Shown here in pieces: positions 17,570 through 21,908 of a DNA stretch of 21,908 bases. Location: assembly GCA_011051475.1 (NCBI GenBank), contig DRLE01000228.1, positions 1 to 21,908 on the forward strand, read 5' to 3'. Under the pieces are notes generated by a model that was not told the DNA's origin, ran no database searches, and saw only the letters and a program-made list of their open reading frames with translations. The stretch comes from Gammaproteobacteria bacterium. GTDB taxonomy: Bacteria > Pseudomonadota > Gammaproteobacteria > SZUA-229. Positions within the stretch are counted from its first letter, which is position 1. Each line of letters begins with the position of its first letter. The position numbers were made by a program, and so were the translations under genes.

Positions 17570-17887
17570 ATGCAGATTAAAGCTATACTCAAAGTAGTTT
17601 TTTCGGGCTTGTTGCTTCCGGGCTTGTTGTTGTCGGGCACGCCAGTACTGGCGGAGAAGAAAAAAACCGACACGGACGTAAAAGAACTGTCAGGGATTTC
17701 CATTATCGGCAACAAAGAAGCACCTAAATCTCTTTACATTGTGCCCTGGCAGAATTCAGAGGTAGGTGTGGCGACAAGTATTAACTCGGGTCTGCTGGAT
17801 GACAGCATGCGGCCAATAGATAAAGACGTTTTCCTGCGTGAGCTTGATTTCTATGAGCTGAGCCACGATACGAACATACAAAAATAG
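17570..17887 (+). CDS. Small exported protein of unknown function
   Basis: A 105-residue protein. I start it at ATG 17570, preceded by GGTGGA (17557-17562) at seven bases, rather than at the GTG four codons upstream; this gives a clean signal peptide (MQIKAILKVVFSG, a Leu-rich core, TPVLA, cleavage before EKKKTD). The mature part is about 77 residues with a charged start and the segment ISIIGNKEAPKSLYIVPW, which looks like a beta hairpin ending in a Trp, then VGVATSINSGLLDD and a C-terminal FLRELDFYELSHD helix. There is no lipobox or membrane segment. It lies between the TPR lipoprotein and the TolQ-like gene, separated by 65 bases on each side, the loosest spacings in the cluster. No named family recognised; a small periplasmic linker part is possible. 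Confidence 0.7.
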   Translation: MQIKAILKVVFSGLLLPGLLLSGTPVLAEKKKTDTDVKELSGISIIGNKEAPKSLYIVPWQNSEVGVATSINSGLLDDSMRPIDKDVFLRELDFYELSHDTNIQK

Positions 17888-17952
17888 AATCAGAAACAAC
17901 AAGCCTGTAATAACGGGATCAAGAACAGATATTCAATAATGAGGAATACACA

Positions 17953-18618
17953 ATGGGTATGATCGAGTCAATCGTACAGTTTTTCCAGACGGGTGGTGCG
18001 TTTATGTACCCCATTTTAATTGTCTTTGCCTTTGGCGTGGCGATCTGTATCGAGAGATATATCAAGCTGACGCGTGTTGGCAGTGCAAACAAAAAAGTCT
18101 GGGACAGGATTCATCCTCTGCTGGATGCCGGCGAGTTCGACCAGGCACGTGAAGCCATTGCCGATGATAATTCAGCAATTGCCAACCTGCTCAATATGGG
18201 ACTGGCGCGGCAGGGTTCGGTGCGTCGTCGTGACGATATCGAAATCGCCATGGAAGAAAGCATGATGGAGATCATCCCGACGCTGGAAAAACGCACACCC
18301 TATATTGCCCTGTTCGCCAATATCTGTACCCTGCTCGGACTGCTGGGTACCATTATGGGCCTGATCGAGGCCTTTACCGCGGTAGCCAATGCCGACCCGG
18401 CGGAAAAAGCCGACATGCTTTCAGCCAGTATTTCCGTGGCCATGAACACCACCGCTTTCGGTCTGATGGCAGCGATCCCGCTGCTGATTACCCATGCCAT
18501 GATTTCTTCAAAGACGGTTGAGATTATCGACAGCCTGGAAATGGCTTCTGTCAAAACCCTTAACCTGATAGCAGATTTCGCCAAACGTCAGGCGGCACTG
18601 GCTGCGAAGAATGGCTAG
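17953..18618 (+). CDS. MotA/TolQ/ExbB-type proton channel subunit (AglR-like)
   Basis: A 221-residue inner-membrane protein of the TolQ/ExbB family, the stator-like part of machines that turn proton flow into movement of an envelope protein. Three membrane segments are visible: about 17-36, 118-140 and 160-182. Between the first and second is the large cytoplasmic helical domain. The family motif GLLGTIMG is at 129-136, and SISVAMNTTAFGLMAAIP (159-176) matches the third-helix motif, with Thr residues facing the channel. A good GAGGAA site at 17941-17946 precedes ATG 17953. Its last eight bases overlap the first TolR-like gene, so the channel and its partners are made together. Among named relatives, AglR of the Agl motor fits the gene context better than TolQ, because no tolA, tolB or pal is nearby. 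Confidence 0.92.
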   Translation: MGMIESIVQFFQTGGAFMYPILIVFAFGVAICIERYIKLTRVGSANKKVWDRIHPLLDAGEFDQAREAIADDNSAIANLLNMGLARQGSVRRRDDIEIAMEESMMEIIPTLEKRTPYIALFANICTLLGLLGTIMGLIEAFTAVANADPAEKADMLSASISVAMNTTAFGLMAAIPLLITHAMISSKTVEIIDSLEMASVKTLNLIADFAKRQAALAAKNG

Positions 18619-19165
18619 AAGACATCACTACAGGCGGCCACAGAAAGAGGCGCCTGAACTCAATATCACGACCTTCCTTAACCTGATGGTTGTGCTCGTG
18701 CCGTTTCTGCTGATTACGGCGGTGTTCTCGCGCATTACCATTCTTGAGCTCAGCCTGCCAGCAGGCCAGGGCAGTGCGGATGCCAACAAGCCGCAGTTAT
18801 CCATTGAGGTTATCGTGCGCAAGGGCGGGCTGGAACTGGGTAATGGCAAGCAGGTGCTGGCGCGATTCCCCCTGCTTAAACAGGACGAGGTCGAAAATGC
18901 TACCGACGAGGAAGGTAATGTCGATGTCAGCAAGCTGTATGACCTGCAGCGCCTGTCCGAGTACCTGGTAAAAATCAAGGGCAAGTACCCCGAAAAAACC
19001 GATGCTCTGGTTCTGATGGAACCGGATATTGAATACCGTGTACTGATCACGGTAATGGATGCGGTGCGCGCCACCTTTATCCGTCAGGAAGGTGGTGAAG
19101 GCGAGGGCGATGTCATGCAGCAGGTTGTGCTGTTCCCCGATATATCCATAGGTGACGCGCCATGA
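18611..19165 (+). CDS. TolR/ExbD-type protein lacking the membrane Asp (AglQ/AglS-like)
   Basis: A 184-residue inner-membrane protein with a short cytoplasmic N-terminus, one membrane helix (about 20-40) and a periplasmic domain. It is recognisable as ExbD/TolR from ELNITTFLNLMVVLVPFLL, which aligns with the TolR motif of the type NxxPxxDVxLVLL. At the position of the proton-carrying Asp in family members this protein has Asn24 (codon AAC at 18680-18682). The periplasmic part is larger than usual and contains a segment with TDEEGNVDVSKLYDLQRLSEYLVKIKGKYPEKTD. It overlaps tolQ by eight bases and the next tolR by four. In Myxococcus the Asp of AglQ is needed for motility, so this subunit is probably a structural partner and not the proton carrier. 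Confidence 0.9.
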   Translation: MARRHHYRRPQKEAPELNITTFLNLMVVLVPFLLITAVFSRITILELSLPAGQGSADANKPQLSIEVIVRKGGLELGNGKQVLARFPLLKQDEVENATDEEGNVDVSKLYDLQRLSEYLVKIKGKYPEKTDALVLMEPDIEYRVLITVMDAVRATFIRQEGGEGEGDVMQQVVLFPDISIGDAP

Positions 19166-19668
19166 AGAAAGAAAACCGGCGCATGAAGCGCATGTCGCGC
19201 AACCAGAACAGGTTGACCAGCGGTGGTCTTAACCTGGTGTCACTGATGGACGTGTTTACCATTCTGGTGTTCTTTCTGCTGGTCAATTCCTCTTCCAGCG
19301 ATGTGATGGAGCCGCCGAAAAATATCCAGCTACCGGATTCCATTGTGGAAACCAAGCCGCGTGAAACCGTTGTCGTGATGATTACGCCCGACCAGGTGCT
19401 GGTACAGGGTGACCCGGTTATTGCGACCCAGGATGTTCTGGAAAGCAAGGAGCCGGTTATCAGCGAGATCAAGGAGCGCCTGGCTCTGCAGCAGAAAAAA
19501 GTTATCGGTATCAGCACCAAGACGGTATCGCAGAGCAAGGAAGTGACCGTGCTGGCACAGCGCACGGTACCTTTTCGCCTGATTAAAAAGGTCATGGCCA
19601 GTTGTACCAGCGCCGGGTACGAGAAAATTTCCCTGGCGGTTATCCAGAAAGCCAAAAGCAAGAACTAG
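19162..19668 (+). CDS. TolR/ExbD-type protein with the membrane Asp (AglS/AglQ-like)
   Basis: A 168-residue inner-membrane protein with a very basic start (MKKENRRMKRMSRNQNR), one membrane helix (about 24-42) and a periplasmic domain. The TolR motif LNLVSLMDVFTILVFFLLV keeps the functional Asp at residue 30 (GAC at 19249-19251). The periplasmic domain contains VVVMITPDQVLVQGDPV, typical of ExbD beta strands. Its ATG lies within the stop of the preceding gene (ATGA overlap), so the two TolR-type proteins should be made in similar amounts. Two TolR-like genes after a TolQ-like gene is the arrangement of AglR-AglQ-AglS. The sister protein has Asn here, so this one is the better candidate for carrying protons. 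Confidence 0.92.
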   Translation: MKKENRRMKRMSRNQNRLTSGGLNLVSLMDVFTILVFFLLVNSSSSDVMEPPKNIQLPDSIVETKPRETVVVMITPDQVLVQGDPVIATQDVLESKEPVISEIKERLALQQKKVIGISTKTVSQSKEVTVLAQRTVPFRLIKKVMASCTSAGYEKISLAVIQKAKSKN

Positions 19669-19692
19669 CAGCAATAACCAGTATAGATACCA

Positions 19693-21048
19693 GTGACAGA
19701 CGATATTTCAAAACAGCAGGAAGAAGTTAATCAGCAGATTAATGCGGCCTACGAACGTCTGAATGAACTGGAAAACCAGGAAGACGACATCAGTGAAGAG
19801 CTTAACGAGCTCAAGAAACTGCGCCAGCGCTATGCCGTCCTCAGTGAGATAAGCGACCACCTGGAGAAACTGGACAAGCTCGGGGGCAGTGAACTGTTCT
19901 GGGGCGAGGGCTTCGATCGTGAAAAGGCGGAAAAGGAAATGCGCCGTATTCGCGCACAGGTTATCAACTACGATAGCCGTGTTGCCGAACTGCAGGCGAT
20001 ACGCGACAAGCGTGATGAAGAAGTTGAAAGCCTGACCGCCAAAATCAACCTGCTTAATGATGAAAGTCTGAACCTGCAGATGCGCGAGGAAGCGCTGGCG
20101 GAAGAGTTTGTGATCGAGCGTGAAATGGAAGAGCTTCCATTCCGCCCCATGAAGATGCCATGGAATCACAATGACGATGACCAGCGCCGCTTCCGCAAGA
20201 TCCTGCTGATTGTTCTGCTGTTCAGCATTACCCTGGGTGTGCTTATCCCCATGTGGGAGATCCCCGTGCCTGATCGTGTCGTCGTGGTCGAAGTGCCCGA
20301 GCGTCTGGCGCAGCTGATGGTGAAAAAAGAGCCGCCACCGCCGCCACCCAAGCCGAAACAGCCGGAAGAAAAGAAACCGGAAGAGCCCAAGGCGAAGCAG
20401 AAGGAAGAGAAGCCGCAGCCTGAAAAAGCCAAGAAGGCCCGCAAGAAAGCCGAGCGCGCCGGTCTTATGGCCTTCAAGGATGACTTTGCCGACCTGATCG
20501 ACGATACCCCGATAGCCAAGCTCGGTGCCAGTGCCAAGATCTCCGGCAAGGGCAGCAAGGCCAAGAAAACCACGCGCTCGCTGGTTACCTCCAATGTCGG
20601 TACCAGCAGTGGCGGCATCAATACCGCCGCGCTCAGTCGTAATGTCGGTGGTGCCGGTGAAGGTATCGGCGGGGTAGAATTCTCCCGCGTTGAAAGTTCT
20701 ATCGGCACCGACTTTGCCGGTGAGGAACAGCCACTCAGCAGTGGTCCCGGACCGTCACGTACCGACGAGGAAATCCAGATTGTTTTCGACCGTTACAAGG
20801 CAGCGCTGTACCGTATTTACAACCGCGAACTGCGCAAGAACCCGACCCTGCAGGGCAAGATGGTATTGCGGATTACTATCGAACCTGATGGCAAGGTTTC
20901 CGCCTGCAGCGTCGACTCCAGTGATATGGACTCGCCCTCGCTGGACAAAAAGATCGCCGCGCGTGTGAAGAAATTCAATTTCGGCGCCAAAGAAGGCGTG
21001 CCGACCATTACTATTCTTTACCCGATCGACTTCCTGCCGGCTACCTGA
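19693..21048 (+). CDS. TonB-like protein with AgmX/PglI-type C-terminal domain
   Basis: A 451-residue, single-pass inner-membrane protein. The GTG start at 19693 is required because no ATG follows for about 80 codons. Residues 1-145 are a cytoplasmic charged coiled coil (for example NELENQEDDISEELNELKK). One membrane helix at about 168-187 is followed by VPERLAQLMVKKEPPPPPP, a Pro/Lys/Glu-rich rigid linker to about 250, a low-complexity region (about 255-350), and a TonB-like C-terminal domain (about 355-449) with TDEEIQIVFDRYKAALYRIYNRELR and a VLRITIEPDGKVSACSV strand pair. That layout fits the AgmX/PglI family, the energy-transducing arms of the Glt complex; the Myxococcus GltG/GltJ proteins carry other N-terminal domains. 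It follows the TolR pair by 24 bases and is the last gene of the cluster. It probably links the proton channel to outer-membrane partners. Confidence 0.87.
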   Translation: MTDDISKQQEEVNQQINAAYERLNELENQEDDISEELNELKKLRQRYAVLSEISDHLEKLDKLGGSELFWGEGFDREKAEKEMRRIRAQVINYDSRVAELQAIRDKRDEEVESLTAKINLLNDESLNLQMREEALAEEFVIEREMEELPFRPMKMPWNHNDDDQRRFRKILLIVLLFSITLGVLIPMWEIPVPDRVVVVEVPERLAQLMVKKEPPPPPPKPKQPEEKKPEEPKAKQKEEKPQPEKAKKARKKAERAGLMAFKDDFADLIDDTPIAKLGASAKISGKGSKAKKTTRSLVTSNVGTSSGGINTAALSRNVGGAGEGIGGVEFSRVESSIGTDFAGEEQPLSSGPGPSRTDEEIQIVFDRYKAALYRIYNRELRKNPTLQGKMVLRITIEPDGKVSACSVDSSDMDSPSLDKKIAARVKKFNFGAKEGVPTITILYPIDFLPAT

Positions 21049-21188
21049 TGGCCGGTTAGAAAATAACCACTTCTTTATGGTTGTGCGGGCCTGAGAACGT
21101 CCCGGGTATTTTTGCGGGCTTAAAATAAGTTATTGAATTAAAAGAAAAATATATTCGCCGGCAGAATTCAAAAAAAGTTGGTTTTACT

Positions 21189-21319
21189 GTCAAAAAAATG
21201 ACGGATCGGCTGCACAATCATTCTCAGCAACTATACTTTAGACATGTTTTATGAAGAACAAGATGACATGTCATATCCTGTTTTTCCGCCCTTAAAACAG
21301 CCAGTGATTTGCAAGTCAC
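21189..21319 (+). promoter_or_regulatory. Upstream region of the last gene: promoter and palindromes
   Basis: Within the gene-free stretch 21049-21342 are: the 15-mer GTCAAAAAAATGACG (21189-21203), one base different from that at 17531-17545; a -10-like TATACT (21232-21237) with only a weak -35; the perfect 12-base palindrome ATGACATGTCAT (21263-21274), containing the same TGAC/GTCA half-sites; and the near-perfect palindrome GTGATTTGCAAGTCAC (21304-21319). No clear intrinsic terminator for the preceding cluster is visible; the AACCA/TGGTT hairpin near 21065-21082 has no T-run. Confidence 0.4.
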
Positions 21320-21342
21320 CGTTTTTACAAAAGTAGTTACCA

Positions 21343-21908
21343 GTGTTTAATGGCGGGAAAACAAATAACCTGAAAACACTGCTCACAAAAATTCTCTTTG
21401 TGGGCAGTGTTTTTCTGTTGCCGGCACAAAATGTTCTTGCCGATGCCAGTCTGACCACCGCCAGTTCCTTTACTTCCGCCGACGCTGCCCGCGCGAACAC
21501 CTATATGGACGCAGCCGGCACCTGGAACGGCGCCGCGGAAGTCACCAATACCACCGGTGACCTGTTTACTTTCTCCGTCGCCAACGCGGTAGCGCCGGCA
21601 ACCACGGCCTATGATGTTTCTGTCAGCGTTGATGTTGCCAGCGGGTTTCGCCTGCCGACTGCGGCCTTTACGGTTAACGTCACCGAGTCGCCGGGCTGTC
21701 CGGCCATGGGCCCCTTAAGCGCCACCCAGCCGGGTGGCGTTGGCAGTACCATCCAGCTGAACATTCCGGCAAACACCGATATCCTGCCGGGCTGTAGCTA
21801 TATTTTCGATCTGGGCCTGACCACCAATGACGCTCTGCCATCAACGGCCGCCGGTTTTTACCCGGTAGATTTCAATATCACCTGGAACAATATCGATAAC
21901 GATTCCTC
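21343..21908 (+). CDS. Exported beta-rich protein, cut by the window end
   Basis: An open frame from GTG 21343 to the window edge (188 codons, no stop). An in-frame stop at 21334-21336 leaves GTG as the only good start. The N-terminus is a signal peptide (basic NGGKTNN, hydrophobic core, cleavage after NVLA before DASLTT). The visible mature part is rich in Ala, Thr, Val, Asn and Gly with alternating strands (TYDVS-like AYDVSVSVDVASG, FTVNVTESPGC, STIQLNIPANTDILPGCSYIFDLGLTTND), resembling Ig-like or DUF11-type beta-sandwich domains of large surface proteins, with two cysteines that may pair. It may belong to a large adhesin-like protein. It is transcribed in the same direction as the Agl/Glt-like cluster, 295 bases downstream, with its own likely promoter. 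Its full length and family cannot be seen. Confidence 0.75.
   Translation, partial: MFNGGKTNNLKTLLTKILFVGSVFLLPAQNVLADASLTTASSFTSADAARANTYMDAAGTWNGAAEVTNTTGDLFTFSVANAVAPATTAYDVSVSVDVASGFRLPTAAFTVNVTESPGCPAMGPLSATQPGGVGSTIQLNIPANTDILPGCSYIFDLGLTTNDALPSTAAGFYPVDFNITWNNIDNDS

Noticed and set aside
17584..17589. A TATACT -10-like hexamer 53 bases after the GTCA palindrome
   Set aside because: It lies inside the signal-peptide codons of the small exported gene, so it cannot be that gene's own promoter; it could at most serve the TolQ-like gene and has no good -35.
17953..21048. Reading the TolQ/TolR/TonB-like genes as a Tol-Pal or iron-uptake ExbB-ExbD-TonB system
   Set aside because: No tolA, tolB, pal or TonB-dependent receptor is nearby. 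There are two TolR-like genes, and the C-terminal domain and TPR neighbours fit the Agl-Glt group better.
21052..21125. An intrinsic terminator right after the AgmX/PglI-type gene
   Set aside because: The short AACCA/TGGTT hairpin has no following T-run, and the two GCGGGC copies are direct, not inverted.
21304..21319. GTGATTTGCAAGTCAC as a CRP site
   Set aside because: The half-sites GTGA and TCAC are eight bases apart; CRP sites need six.

Overview
The window looks like a chromosomal segment of a Gammaproteobacterium with moderately high GC. This rests on protein families only: a YheS-type ABC-F ATPase, DgkA, a TIGR04219-like outer-membrane barrel, a Cfa-type synthase and TolQ/TolR proteins. 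No rRNA, tRNA, CRISPR array or intact insertion sequence was seen. The genus cannot be named; a marine or sulfur-oxidising lineage is only a guess.

Left part (1-10593), mixed housekeeping genes: a small exported protein of unknown function (95-592, +); a pair on the minus strand with overlapping ends, a GCS2-type glutamate-cysteine ligase-like enzyme followed by an AstE/aspartoacylase-type zinc hydrolase (3131 down to 599); a PhoH-family ATPase (3312-4136, +); yheS (6228 down to 4324, -); a cfa-type methyltransferase joined by a one-base stop/start overlap to an FAD oxidoreductase of geranylgeranyl-reductase type (6485-9084, +); an outer-membrane beta-barrel (10105 down to 9359, -); and dgkA (10593 down to 10228, -). 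Two gene-free gaps, 4137-4323 and 9085-9358, each carry a non-coding element bounded by long perfect inverted repeats. The arms of both are built from about 2.6 copies of a related 10-bp unit, so they look like copies of one MITE/REP-like family.

Right part (10839-21048, +), one compact ten-kilobase gene cluster: an exported coiled-coil protein, an exported 710-aa TPR protein, a 1093-aa TPR lipoprotein, a small TPR lipoprotein, a small exported protein of unknown function, a TolQ/ExbB/AglR-type channel protein, two different TolR/ExbD-type proteins, and a TonB-like protein with an AgmX/PglI-type C-terminal domain. This is the layout of a proton-driven, envelope-spanning machine related to the Agl-Glt gliding apparatus of Myxococcus, but with no obvious gliding genes around it. 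One TolR-like subunit has Asn where the family has its essential membrane Asp, and its partner keeps the Asp.

The window ends inside another exported protein (from GTG at 21343, open at 21908), which could be a surface substrate of the machine. Its upstream region and the region before the small exported gene share a nearly identical 15-bp GTCA/TGAC palindrome and further GTCA/TGAC half-sites, which suggests common regulation. All functional calls come from reading motifs by eye; no database search was run.
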